Below the pieces are notes generated by a model. The model saw only the letters and a program-made list of their open reading frames with translations. It was not told the DNA's origin and did no database searches. From CAVSJR01 sp963728285 (GTDB taxonomy: Bacteria > Actinomycetota > UBA4738 > HRBIN12): a stretch of DNA of 64,000 nucleotides. Shown in pieces: positions 37,732 through 47,115 of the stretch. The position numbers were made by a program, and so were the translations under genes. Position 1 is the first letter of the stretch; each line of letters starts with the position of its first letter. The DNA lies in contig CAVSJR010000005.1 in the NCBI GenBank assembly GCA_963728285.1, forward strand, positions 186,001-250,000, read 5' to 3'.

Positions 37732-40459
37732 ATGCACAAAGCGTCGTTCCGGATCCGTCGGTCCGGTGGGCCGAAGCACATCGTATCGATCGTCGCCTTC
37801 GCGGCGATGCTCCTGCTGATCGCGCCCCCCACCGCGGCGCTCGCGCTCACCCCGCCGGCCGCTTCGAACCCGGCCTTCGCGCCGAGCAGCCCGAGGACGA
37901 ACACGCAGCTCGAGGCGTCGACGGGTGTCGGGGACCTCGATGACGACGACGTCGGCGTCACCTTCGCCTGGAGCGTGACGCGCGACGGAAACACCTGCGC
38001 CCTCGCGACCGAGGAATCCGCTCCCGCCACTCCTCCCTCGACGCACGTCAAGGTCCTGGACCTGAGTCAGCCGATCGCCTCGTCCAACTGCAGCGGGGCA
38101 AGCCTCGGCACGATCAACGTTCAGCGAGGCGACACGGTGCGCGTCACCGTCACGCCGCACGATGCCCACGACGGTCAGGGACTGCCCGCCTCGAACACCG
38201 TGACGGTCCAGAACACGCCTCCGGCGGCCGACCCGTTCACCCTGTCGCCGCCGGGCCCCAAGACGAACCAGACGGCGACGGCGCTGACGAAGATCACCGA
38301 CGGCGACAACGATCAGGTGCGGGCGACCATCGCCTGGACGGTGACCCGGGGCGCGAACACCTGTCTCGTGAGGTCCACGACAGACCGCCTACGCCGCCAG
38401 TGGATCGAACTTCAGCGACGCGCTCGACCTGACGCAGACGTATCCGACCAGCAGCTGCACGGGGATCAGCCCACCCGGCCACCATCAACCCGTCCCGGGG
38501 CGACACGGTCGCGGCCTCGATCACGCCCGACGACGCCACGGATCAGGGCAACCCGGTCGTGGACGACGAGGTGATCGGGAACGATGCGCCGAGCGCCGAC
38601 GCGAAGTCCGTGCAGACGAACGAGGACGTCAACGTGACGGTCACCCTCTCGGGCGCCGATCCGGACGGGGACACGCTCTCGTTCGTGGTCACGCAGCTGC
38701 CCGCGAACGGCTCGCTGTTCGACGGGGCGCACCAGATCGTGAACGCCGACCTGCCGTACACCGTGCAGGATGCCGCCCACCAGCTGAGCTACCACCCGGC
38801 CGCCGACGCGTACGGGCCGGACTCCTTCAACTACCGCACGACCGACGGCAGCGCCGAGTCGCCGTCGGCGACCGTGAGCATCACGGTCGATCCGGTCAAC
38901 GACGCGCCCGTGGCCCAGAACGACACGGCGGGCCCATCGAGGGCGGTGACTCCGTGCTGATCCCGGTGCTGGGCAACGACTCGCCCGGCCCGGCCAACGA
39001 GTCCGGCCAGGCGCTCTCGCTCGGAACCATCACGAACGTCGTCGGAGGAACGGCCGTCGCGGAGGGCGACCAGATCCGGTACACGGCCGGCGGCGCCTTC
39101 ACCGGCACCGGGAGCTTCGACTACCAGGCCTGCGACGCGGGCACCCCGCAGCTGTGCTCGACGGCGTCGGCGACGATCACGGTGAACGCGGCGACGAAGG
39201 CGGACCTCTCCATCACCAAGACCGGGCCGGCGTCGGTGAGGGCCGGCGCCAACATCGTCTACACGATCACGGTCGACAACCTCGGGCCGGCGGCGGCACC
39301 GAGCGTCCAGGTGTCCGACGCGATTCCCGCGGGCACGACCTTCGTGAGCGCGAGCGGCGGAGGCACGAACCTGGCCGGAACGGTGACGTGGAACCTGGGC
39401 ACGGTGACGGAGCCGCAGGCGCCGGTCGTGCTGACCCTGACGGTCGCCTCCGCGGGCGATCGGCTCACGCCCTACAGCAACACGGCGACGGTGACGTTCG
39501 GCGGCACCGACCCCGTGCCGGCCAACAACTCGTCCACCATCGAGACGCCGATCACAACCCGGGACGTGGTGTTCGTCAGCAACCGCGCCGGCGGTGACCT
39601 GGACATCTTCGCGATGTATGAGGACGGCACGGCCCAGGTGAACATGACCCCGGCGGGCGCGGCGTGCGACAAGACGCCCGCATGGTCGCCCGACGGCACC
39701 AAGATCGCGTTCGCGAGCGGCCGCGCCATCGTGCCCGCGACCGGCGCGTGCACGGGCAACATCGACATCTACGTGATGAACGCGGACGGAACGAACGTGA
39801 CGCCGGTCATCACCACCGCTGGGACCGACATCCAGCCGACGTGGTCGCCGGACGGGACGCAGCTGGCGTACTCGAGCCAGTACGCGATCGCGACGAACAA
39901 GGCCACGAACAAGTTCAACGTGTTGAAGGCGCCCTCGAACGGCACGGGCGTCCCGGTCAAGCTGACGAAGAAGGCCTGCAACGACGGCCCACGCGGATGC
40001 TCGCCCGACTGGTCGCCCGACGGCGCGACGATCGCGTTCGTGCGCGTGTGCGTGGGGCTGTCGGGCTGCCCGACCACGGCCGAGATCTACACGACGCCGG
40101 CGGCGGCCGCCGCCGCGGCGGTGAAGCTCACCGACAACGCCGTCGACGAGGGATCGCCGACCTGGTCGCCGAACGGGCTGCGGATCCTGATGTACCGCTA
40201 CGACGGCAGGGACAACGAGATCGCGATGATGAACGCCAACGGCACCCGCCAGACGTTCCTCACGGCGGATCCGGCGAGCGACCTCGACCCCTCGTGGGTG
40301 CCGGTTCCGGGCGGGGGCGCGCCGTCCAAGGTGGTGTACTCGTCGAACCGGATCGCGAACAACGAGATCACGTTGAGGGATCTCGCGGTTCCCGGCTCGG
40401 TCACGAACACGACGAACGACGCCGGCGCCGACACCGACCCCGATTACCGGCCTGCGTAG
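37732..40459 (+). CDS. Large secreted protein with DUF11 and TolB-like PD40 repeats, three frameshifts
   Basis: A signal peptide (about residues 1-38, ending TAALALT) leads into repeated Ig-like modules, each with a TFAWSVTRDGNTC-type Cys pattern. After frame breaks near 38373, 38476 and 38932, the sequence continues with a cadherin/Big-like module (DPDGDTLSFVVTQLP, VNDAPVAQND), then a DUF11 module (ADLSITKTGPASVRAGANI) and four to five beta-propeller PD40 repeats (PAWSPDGTKIAFAS, PTWSPDGTQLAYSS, PDWSPDGATIAFV, PTWSPNGLRIL). The reconstructed length is about 909 residues. Cell-surface display or secretion is clear; the ligand is unknown. The first two breaks look like extra bases, the third like a lost one. 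Confidence 0.75.
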
Positions 40460-40483
40460 GCTCCCGGCGAGCCCGATCTCCGA

Positions 40484-41404
40484 CTACCGTCGCCGCCGAA
40501 GCAGCCCGGCGACGTAGCCCGACATCTTCGCGAGGTCGAGGAACGCCATGATCGCCGGAACGGCCGCGGCCGCCGCCGCTCGAGTCCCCGGACCCCTCGC
40601 GCGCGAGACGGCGCGAACGGTGGGCCGTCCCGCGTAGGCGGCGCCGGCGAGCAGGGCCACGATCGCCGGCAGACGGCGGCGGAGGAGCAGCGATGCGGCG
40701 AGCCCGCCGTACACGGCGAAGCGCAGCGCGTGCCGACGCGGATACATCCCCGCGATCGCATCGCCCCGCGCGTATCGGTAGTACTGGCGCCACGTGGCCC
40801 GAAGGCCGCGGCGCAGCCGCCAGTGGACCACCGCCCCCCTGGCCAGGCGGAGGTCGAGGCCGAGCTCGCGCCATCGATGGTTCACGTACATGTCCTCGCC
40901 GATGTCGAGCCACTCCGGATACCCGCCCGCGGCCTCGATCGCGCTTCGCCGGAAGGCGACCGACCGGGCGCTCGGCATGAAGGTCGCCTCGTCGAGCTCC
41001 TCGGGCGATGGGAGGTTCACCGCCGCGATGCACGCCTGAAGGAAGCCGTCCACGACCGGGACGTAGGCGCCCATGGAGACGTCCGCTCCCGACTCGATCG
41101 GCTCGAGGAGCCGCTCCAGCCAGCCGGTCTCGAGCACGCAGTCGGCGTCCGACACGGCGAGGACGTCGTGGGTCGCGGCCTGGATCGCGAGGTTGCGCCC
41201 GCGGGAGATGTTGGCGCCGGGCTCCTCGATGAGGGTGATCCCCTCGGCCGCCCGCAGCCGCTCGAGCGTGCCGTCGGTCGATCCGCCGTCCACGACGACG
41301 ACCTCGTCCGGCGGCCTCGTTTGCGTCCGCACGGAGGCGAGGAACTCCCCGACGTGGTCCCCGGAGTCCTTCACCGTCGTGACGAGGGAGACCTTGAGCG
41401 CCAA
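40484..41404 (-). CDS. Family 2 glycosyltransferase
   Basis: A 306-residue GT-A glycosyltransferase. VSLVTTVKDSGDHV opens the nucleotide-sugar domain, VVVDGGSTDGTLE and the DxD-like VSDADCVL follow, then DIGEDMYVNHRWRELG. The C-terminus has one or two hydrophobic segments that suggest membrane association. TTG at 41404 is the best start because it gives the complete first beta strand; the ribosome-binding site is weak, so it may depend on the upstream GT4 gene. Likely role: cell-envelope or exopolysaccharide synthesis. Confidence 0.85.
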   Translation of the reverse strand: MALKVSLVTTVKDSGDHVGEFLASVRTQTRPPDEVVVVDGGSTDGTLERLRAAEGITLIEEPGANISRGRNLAIQAATHDVLAVSDADCVLETGWLERLLEPIESGADVSMGAYVPVVDGFLQACIAAVNLPSPEELDEATFMPSARSVAFRRSAIEAAGGYPEWLDIGEDMYVNHRWRELGLDLRLARGAVVHWRLRRGLRATWRQYYRYARGDAIAGMYPRRHALRFAVYGGLAASLLLRRRLPAIVALLAGAAYAGRPTVRAVSRARGPGTRAAAAAAVPAIMAFLDLAKMSGYVAGLLRRRR

Positions 41405-41463
41405 CCTGATTCCGTCCTCTCTCGGCGGTCCGTCCGCGGCATCGGCACGCGGAGCGGCCCCCT

Positions 41464-42637
41464 TCAGCCGTGGACCGCCTTCTCGTAGACCTGCAGCGTA
41501 CGCCGGGCCGTATCGTCCCAGGAGAAGCGCGCGGCCTGCTCCCGACCGCGCTTCGCGAACTCCGCGGCGAGGGCGGGGTCGCCGGCGACCCGCCCGAGGC
41601 CCTCGGCGATCGCGGCGATGGACGTGGGATCCACGGTCACGGCCGCGGTGCCGGCCACCTCCGGGATCGAGGAGGTGCTGGAGGTCACGACCGGGACGCC
41701 CCTCGCCATGGCCTCGAGCACGGGGAGGCCGAACCCCTCGTACAGCGACGGATAGGCGAAGCAGCTCGCGCCCCGGTACAGCGCGTCGAGATCCGCCCCG
41801 GACACGGCGCCCGTCAGCACGACGTCTCCGGGGCCGGAGAGCGCGATCTCCCGCAGCAGCTCGTCCCCGTGCCATCCCATCCCGCCCGCGAGGACCAGCG
41901 CATGCGGCAGGCCCGTGCCCGCCGCGCGACGATACGCCCGCACCAGGCGCACGAGGTTCTTTCGCGGCTCGAGCGTGCCGACGAACAGCACGTAGGGGGA
42001 CGGGATCTTCAGCCGGCCGAGCACCGCGCCGACGTCGCGCTCGCTCCCCGGCAGCGACGCGGCGAGCGGGATGACGTGAATCCGGTCCGGACGCGCCGCC
42101 GTGCGCGAGACGAGATCCTCGGCGGTGCTCCTCGACGGCGTGATGATCGCGTCCGCCCGGCGCACGGTCGCGCGGAGCCCGGCGCGGAAGAGCCAGCGCC
42201 ACGAGGTCGGAAACAGCTCCGGGTGATGCTCGAAGGCGAGATCGTGCACCGTGACCACCAGGCGTTGCCCCTGCGCCGCCGGGGGGACCGCGGCGTGGTT
42301 CGTCGCGTGCACGACGTCGCATGCCCGCAGGATCGCCGGGAGGGGAGGCCTCGCGAGGAGGTCCCATCGCGGGTAGAGGGAGCGGATGCCCGCGGGGATC
42401 TCCTCCACGTGAAGGTCGCCGGCCCAGCGCTCGGCCGCGGCCGAGCCGGTGGGGGAGTCGCGCGGTTGGGGGGCCGGAGGAGCCGAGGGATGAGCCGGGG
42501 AAGCGAGCATGGAACAACGTGAGGTCGAGCCCCGCATCCTGGCGGACGAGCGCCGGGACCAGCTCGCGCACGTAGGTGCCGATGCCGCCGGCGACGGAGA
42601 AGAACAGCTGATCGACGTGGAAGGCGACGGAGGTCAT
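41464..42637 (-). CDS. Family 4 (group 1) glycosyltransferase, one frameshift
   Basis: A GT-B glycosyltransferase. ATG 42637 gives the typical N-terminus VAFHVDQLFFSVAGGIGTYVREL (donor-independent lobe with GGIGTY). The frame breaks at about 42440-42480, near a run of six G on the plus strand, and continues as VVHATNHAAVPP, VVTVHDLAFEHHPE and the C-terminal nucleotide-sugar lobe LFVGTLEPRKNLVRLVRAY, YPSLYEGFGLPVLEAMA. The reconstructed length is about 390 residues. Start overlaps the cupin stop (ATGA). Together with the GT2 gene it probably builds a surface glycan. Confidence 0.85.
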
Positions 42638-42945
42638 CGCATCCCCTCGAGGCAGGAGCAGCCCTCGGGGCCGACCGTCGCGGCGTGCTCGGTCCCGGGA
42701 TCCAGGTCGAGCCGGTCGCCCTCGGAGAGCCCGACGTCGCCGCCGGGCGTGTGGAACACGATCGAGCCCTCGAGACAGAACAGCACCTTGTGCGCGTCGT
42801 GCGCGTGTCGCCCGTACGTATCGCCGGCGCCGTTGGACCACGCCCGAGGGTTCGAACAGCGCTCGGCGGCCAGCGCCGCCAGCGCGTCGTCGCGGCCGCC
42901 GACCGCCCGCGGTGTCCTCCTCGCGGCCACGGTGCGTTCGCCCAC
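42634..42945 (-). CDS. Small cupin-domain protein
   Basis: A 103-residue single cupin. The barrel motif 1 is GRHAHDAHKVLFCLEGSIVFH (two His and a Glu) and motif 2 is GDRLDLDPGTEHAATVG. The early His residues and the later His form a plausible metal site. The Glu of the first motif is close to its usual place. ATG at 42945. The stop overlaps the GT4 start and the gene begins one base after the stop of the small protein at 42947. Substrate unknown; sugar-related enzymes are one option given the neighbours. Confidence 0.75.
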   Translation of the reverse strand: MGERTVAARRTPRAVGGRDDALAALAAERCSNPRAWSNGAGDTYGRHAHDAHKVLFCLEGSIVFHTPGGDVGLSEGDRLDLDPGTEHAATVGPEGCSCLEGMR

Positions 42946-42946
42946 C

Positions 42947-43204
42947 CTAGCGAGCGTCGGCGCGGCCGTGGTACGGCGGCGCGCCGTGACGGGCGAACGG
43001 CGAGCGGGCGATCGCGCCCCACGGGGCGTCCATCAAGCGCCTCGCCTGCAGTGCCCCCTGTCCGGTCGCCTGCATGCGGCCCGCCAGCGACCACGCGTCC
43101 GGCCGCATCGTCTCCTGGCGAAAGTAGCGCTCGAGCGAGGCGAGGATGAGCCGCTCGTCGTCGGGATCCAACCCCTCGGGAAGCCGGAAGCGCGGATGCG
43201 TCAT
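42947..43204 (-). CDS. Conserved-looking 85-residue protein downstream of acyl-CoA carboxylase beta
   Basis: A small, charged protein: FRLPEGLDPDDERLILASLE then a Arg/Ala-rich helical region and a Gly/Pro/His-rich tail. No family is recognised. Its start lies 13 bases after the carboxylase beta gene and its end two bases before the cupin start. Position and size recall the epsilon subunit that assists actinobacterial acyl-CoA carboxylases, but the sequence does not show the usual epsilon signature, so this is only a suggestion. Confidence 0.55.
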   Translation of the reverse strand: MTHPRFRLPEGLDPDDERLILASLERYFRQETMRPDAWSLAGRMQATGQGALQARRLMDAPWGAIARSPFARHGAPPYHGRADAR

Positions 43205-43217
43205 CGCGACCGCCCTC

Positions 43218-44819
43218 CTACAGCGGGATGTTGCCGTGTTTGCGCGCCGGCACCGTCTCGCGCTTGGTCTGCAGCATCCGGAAGGCCCTGATCAGCCTCG
43301 ATCTGGTCTGCGCCGGCTCGATGACGTCGTCGATGAACCCTCGCTCCGCGGCCGCGTAGGGGGTGGAGAACTTCGCCTTGTACTCGGCGATGAGCTCCGC
43401 GCGCCGGGCGACGGGGTCGTCCGCCTTCTCGATCTCCTTGCGGAAGACGATGTTGACGGCGCCCTCCGGGCCCATCACCGCGATCTCCGCGGTGGGCCAG
43501 GCGAGCGACATGTCGCCGCGCATGTGCTTCGAGTTCATCACGATGTACGCGCCGCCGTACGCCTTGCGCGTGATGACGGTGACCCTCGGCACCGTCGCGT
43601 CCGCGAACGCGTACGCGAGCTTGGCTCCGTGGCGGATGATGCCGTCGAACTCCTGCGTCGTGCCGGGCAGGAACCCGGGCGTGTCCTCGAGCGTGAGGAG
43701 GGGGATGTTGAAGGCGTCGCAGAAGCGGATGAACCGCGCGGCCTTCTCGCTCGATTCGATGTCGAGCGTCCCCGCGAGCACCTTCGGCTGGTTCGCGACG
43801 ATCCCGATCGAGCGTCCGTCGAGCCGGGCGAACCCGACGACGATGTTCATGGCCCAGATCGGAAAGACCTCGAAGAGATCGCCGTCGTCGACGATCCGCC
43901 GGATGACCTCGTGCATGTCGTACGGCGCTCGCGCCGAGTCCGGGATCATGTGATTCAGCACCTCGTCGTGACGCTCCGGATCGTCGGTGGGCGCGAACGA
44001 GGGAGCATCCTCGAGGTTGTTCGAGGGAAGGAACGACAGCAGGTAGCGAACCTGCGCCAGGCAGTCCTCCTCGTCCTGGGCGACGAAGCTCGCGACGCCA
44101 GAGCGCCCCGCGTGCGTCATCGCGCCGCCGAGCTCCTCGAACGTCACCTCCTCTCCGGTCACCGTCCGAATGACGTCGGGGCCGGTGATGAACATGTGGG
44201 AGGTCTCCTTCACCATGAAGACGAAGTCCGTCATGGCGGGGGAGTAGACGGCGCCGCCCGCGCACGGGCCCATGATCACCGAGATCTGCGGGATCACGCC
44301 GGACGCGCGGACGTTTCGCTCGAAGATCGTGCCGTAGCCGGCCAGCGACGCCGCTCCCTCCTGGATGCGCGCCCCGCCGGAGTCGTTGATCTGGATGAGC
44401 GGCGCGCCGGTCGACATCGCGAGGTCTTGCACCTTGCAGATCTTCTGCGCGTGCACCTCGCCGAGGGAGCCGCCGAACACCGTGAAGTCCTCGGACGCGA
44501 CGAACACCTTGCGTCCGTCGATCGTGCCGAATCCCGTCACGACGCCGTCGCCGTCCGGCCTGCGCCGCTCCATCCCGAAATCGTGGGAGCGGTGCTTGGC
44601 GAACGGGTCGAGCTCGGTGAACGAGCCCCTGTCGAGCAGGATGTCGAGCCGTTCCCGGGCCGTCAGCTTGCCGCGCGCGTGCTGCTTCTGGGCGGCGTCC
44701 CTTCCGCCGGGAGCGAGGGTGCCCTCCTTGCGCCTGCGAAGCTCATCGAGCCGCTCGCGGACGCTCGGGCCCGCGGGCTCGGGGGCCTCCGCGTCGGGTC
44801 GATCCTCTGTCTTGGCCAT
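43218..44819 (-). CDS. Acyl-CoA carboxylase beta chain (carboxyltransferase)
   Basis: A 533-residue carboxyltransferase that moves the carboxyl group from biotin to acetyl- or propionyl-CoA. Both crotonase-fold halves are present: KLTARERLDILLD, DFTVFGGSLGE, INDSGGARIQEG, GPCAGGAVYSPAMTDF in the N-terminal half; GIVANQPKVLAG, LEDTPGFLPGTTQE and RKAYGGAYIVMNS in the C-terminal half. ATG at 44819 gives the normal N-terminus; ATG at 44855 is the alternative. It is the likely partner of the alpha chain at 21127. Acetyl versus propionyl preference is not decidable here. Confidence 0.93.
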   Translation of the reverse strand: MAKTEDRPDAEAPEPAGPSVRERLDELRRRKEGTLAPGGRDAAQKQHARGKLTARERLDILLDRGSFTELDPFAKHRSHDFGMERRRPDGDGVVTGFGTIDGRKVFVASEDFTVFGGSLGEVHAQKICKVQDLAMSTGAPLIQINDSGGARIQEGAASLAGYGTIFERNVRASGVIPQISVIMGPCAGGAVYSPAMTDFVFMVKETSHMFITGPDVIRTVTGEEVTFEELGGAMTHAGRSGVASFVAQDEEDCLAQVRYLLSFLPSNNLEDAPSFAPTDDPERHDEVLNHMIPDSARAPYDMHEVIRRIVDDGDLFEVFPIWAMNIVVGFARLDGRSIGIVANQPKVLAGTLDIESSEKAARFIRFCDAFNIPLLTLEDTPGFLPGTTQEFDGIIRHGAKLAYAFADATVPRVTVITRKAYGGAYIVMNSKHMRGDMSLAWPTAEIAVMGPEGAVNIVFRKEIEKADDPVARRAELIAEYKAKFSTPYAAAERGFIDDVIEPAQTRSRLIRAFRMLQTKRETVPARKHGNIPL

Positions 44820-44901
44820 GGCCTGGGAGTCTAGCGCTCGGGAACCGGTCGCCATCGCGACGCGGGGGACGAGGCGTTCGACTCCCCGTGCGCCGGGGTG
44901 G

Positions 44902-45381
44902 TTACCGGGTCACCGCGCATCCCGTGCCTCGCCACGCACCCCAGCCCACGTCGCTGGCCATCCGGATGGAGACGATGGCGTTGGTGCGCCCGATGAGGGC
45001 GCTGTCGTTCAGCTCCCACGCGCGCCTCGTGTATGCGTCGTAGCGGCCGGGCCAATAGCGCTTGGCGTGCTGATACAGGCCGAGGTACTTCCCGTCGCTC
45101 GAGACGGCCCTGGGATTCAGGCCGCTCTCTCGCTTCGCGATGCACAGCGCCTTCTCGTATCCGCCGAAGACGGTCCAATGGTTCGTGGCGCACCGGATGA
45201 GCTCGCGCTGATGGGCCTGGATGCTCTCGTCCTCCTGGCGATGGGGATCGCAGGGGCCCTCCCGATGGCGGGCGCTCGCCGAGGGCGCGAGCATCGTCGC
45301 CAGCGCCGTCGCCGCGGCGGCCACCGCCATCACGGCCGCACGCGTCGGCCGGCGCCGGTTGGGCCATCGACGATCGTGCAC
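44902..45381 (-). CDS. Secreted lysozyme-like (transglycosylase SLT-type) protein
   Basis: A 159-residue exported protein. After a basic stretch and signal peptide (about 12-38, ending APSASA) the mature part has CIAKRESGLNPRAVS with a likely catalytic Glu, then KYLGLYQHAKRYWPGR and WGAWRGTGC, matching lytic transglycosylase-like folds. Cysteines (PCDPH, IRCATN, LCIAK, TGCAV) probably form disulfides. GTG at 45381 is preferred; the longer frame from 45459 adds a non-signal leader. Role: peptidoglycan cleavage. Confidence 0.75.
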   Translation of the reverse strand: MHDRRWPNRRRPTRAAVMAVAAAATALATMLAPSASARHREGPCDPHRQEDESIQAHQRELIRCATNHWTVFGGYEKALCIAKRESGLNPRAVSSDGKYLGLYQHAKRYWPGRYDAYTRRAWELNDSALIGRTNAIVSIRMASDVGWGAWRGTGCAVTR

Positions 45382-45455
45382 GCGCGCATCCTCCCGTGGA
45401 ACGGCGAAACCGCTGAGGGGCGATCCTCCCAGCGGCGCGTGCACGCTACCACGCG

Positions 45456-46007
45456 TCACACGTCCACGCGGCCGCCGGTCCGCCAGTAGATGCCGCGCTC
45501 CCGCGAGAGGAAGCCGTCGTCGACGAGGTACCGGCGCAGCGCCGCATGATCGGGGTGGAAGCGGCCGAGGACGGCGTTCACCTCGGACTCCGAATAGCGC
45601 ACGCCGGGGTCGAACTCGACCGCGATCCGCTCCAGCACGATGCGTCGCTTGGACGCCTTGGCGGGGATCTCGCGAAGCGTGCCGCCGCGGAAGTACGACC
45701 GCAGGACGGTCTCCTCGTCCTCGTTGGCCGCCCCGAGCGCGAGGCCCGCCTCCCGGGGCGGACCCACCTCCTCGGCCGCCGCCCGCAACGTGCCCGCGTC
45801 GAGCCGGTAGGTCCGGCGATCCTCCTGCGCCCGCACGACGCCCGCCGACGAGAGCCGGTTCAGGTGCCTGCGAACGCGCGCGATCGAGACGCCGAGCGAG
45901 GCCGCCAGCTCCGTCGCGTCGCGCGGGCCGAGCGCCAGCGCTCCCGCGATCGCGAGCCGCTCGGGGTCGGCGAGCGCCCTGAGGATATCGTCCGGGGTCT
46001 CCGCCAT
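45456..46007 (-). CDS. ArsR-like HTH regulator with DUF2087 domain
   Basis: A 183-residue protein. Residues about 5-75 form a winged helix of the ArsR type (ILRALADPERLAIAGAL, LAASLGVSIARVRRHLNRLSSAGVV, RRTYRLD). The C-terminal DUF2087 domain reads KRRIVLERIAVEF, YSESEVNAVLGRFHPDHAALRRYLVDDGFLSRERGIYWR, which is strongly typical. The start is ATG at 46007, which is also the first base of a 30-base tandem repeat that fills the promoter region. It is divergent from the PD-(D/E)XK gene. Effector and targets are unknown. Confidence 0.85.
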   Translation of the reverse strand: MAETPDDILRALADPERLAIAGALALGPRDATELAASLGVSIARVRRHLNRLSSAGVVRAQEDRRTYRLDAGTLRAAAEEVGPPREAGLALGAANEDEETVLRSYFRGGTLREIPAKASKRRIVLERIAVEFDPGVRYSESEVNAVLGRFHPDHAALRRYLVDDGFLSRERGIYWRTGGRVDV

Positions 46008-46086
46008 GTCGGTGGTATCCCTAGCACGCGGCGGCCCTGTCGAGGGCATCCCCAGCGCTGCGGCCCTGTCGGTGGGCATCCCTAGC
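46007..46086. repeat. Three imperfect tandem repeats (about 30 bp) between divergent genes
   Basis: Units start at 46007, 46038 and 46067 with the core TGTCGGTGG..ATCCCTAGC, then GCGGCCC or similar. The unit spacing is 31 and 29 bases, so the copies fall on the same helix face roughly every three turns. They fill the whole gap between the regulator start (46007) and the nuclease start (46087). Possible operators for the ArsR-like protein; this is inference from position. Confidence 0.6.
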
Positions 46087-47034
46087 ATGCTGCGGATGGA
46101 GGTGACCGCGCTTCAGCGCCGCACCCTGGACGTCCTCATCGGCGGCGGCGAACGCCCGATCTTCTCGTCCGGCGTCGCCGTCCGCCTCCGCGACCGGATC
46201 GAGGGCGCCGTCCGCGGCCTCGAGCCGCCGGAGCCGTTGTACCTCACCAAGGCCCGTCTCACCGACGCCGGTCGCTGCCTGGGCCGCCTGCAGGCTGCGC
46301 TCCAGCGGGAGGGCCCCGCGTTCGAGCACAGCGACAGGACCGCGGGGGGGCTGCTCATGCACAAGGCGATCGAGCTCGAGGTCGGCGGCCGCGAGGAGCG
46401 CGACCCCCACGCGCTCGTCGAGCTCGCGGCGCGAAGGCTCGAGGACGCCGACCGCGGGTTCGCCGCCTTCTGGCGCTCCCTCGACCCCGTCGGCCGGGAC
46501 GAGCTGCTGATGCGGGCGATGGCGGCGCTCGTCCTCTTCCGCGAGACGTTTCCGCCGCTCCGCCCCAGGCGCGCCGAGCTGGTCCCGATGGTCGAGTGGC
46601 GCTTTCGGGCCGAGCTGGCCGGCGGGGCGCTGATCCTGGACGGGCGCGTCGACCTCTCGCTCGGCCTCCAGGCGGCTCCCGCGTCCGGGCGCCTGCTCAT
46701 CGACCTGAAGGGGGAGGGCGCGTGGCCCGAGCACGCGGAGGACATGCGGTTCTACGCGCTGGTGCACGCCCTGCGGTTCGGGGTTCCCCCGTATCGCGTC
46801 GCGACGGTGTTCCTCGCCTCGGGAGAATGGCAGCTCGAGGACGTGACGGTGGAGACCCTCGAGCACGCGGCCGACCGGGTCGTGGCGGCGGTACGCGGAG
46901 CGGCATCGGTGGCGCGAGGCGCGACGCCCGCGCTCACGCCCGGCCGTCATTGCGACTGGTGTCCCCGATCCCGCACGTGCCCCGCCTCAGCGTCGGCCCC
47001 AGCCGCGGACGGCGCCGCCTCCGGGGCCCACTGA
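46087..47034 (+). CDS. PD-(D/E)XK nuclease-superfamily protein
   Basis: A 315-residue protein with a RecB/Cas4-like nuclease core: a helical lead, LLMHKAIELEVGG (His-helix), then ILDGRVDLSLG with the acidic residue and GRLLIDLKGEG as the (D/E)XK. The C-terminus has HCDWCPRSRTCPA, a Cys cluster like the iron-sulfur anchor of AddB/Cas4-type nucleases. ATG at 46087 is used; ATG at 46096 is three codons later. It is not beside any CRISPR or recognisable phage gene. DNA repair is likely. It is divergent from the DUF2087 regulator. Confidence 0.75.
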   Translation: MLRMEVTALQRRTLDVLIGGGERPIFSSGVAVRLRDRIEGAVRGLEPPEPLYLTKARLTDAGRCLGRLQAALQREGPAFEHSDRTAGGLLMHKAIELEVGGREERDPHALVELAARRLEDADRGFAAFWRSLDPVGRDELLMRAMAALVLFRETFPPLRPRRAELVPMVEWRFRAELAGGALILDGRVDLSLGLQAAPASGRLLIDLKGEGAWPEHAEDMRFYALVHALRFGVPPYRVATVFLASGEWQLEDVTVETLEHAADRVVAAVRGAASVARGATPALTPGRHCDWCPRSRTCPASASAPAADGAASGAH

Positions 47035-47115
47035 AGGTCCCGGCCGCCACGGCCGATACGAAGATCGAGCGGCCGGGAGCGGCCGGCGCCGCTGACTGGG
47101 CGAAAGGGGCTCCGC

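Noticed and set aside
46007..46086. Possible CRISPR array
   Set aside because: Only three degenerate adjacent units with no unique spacers, and no cas genes; better read as promoter repeats.
46087..47034. Cas4 or phage nuclease
   Set aside because: The PD-(D/E)XK and Cys cluster fit, but no CRISPR, cas or phage genes are nearby.
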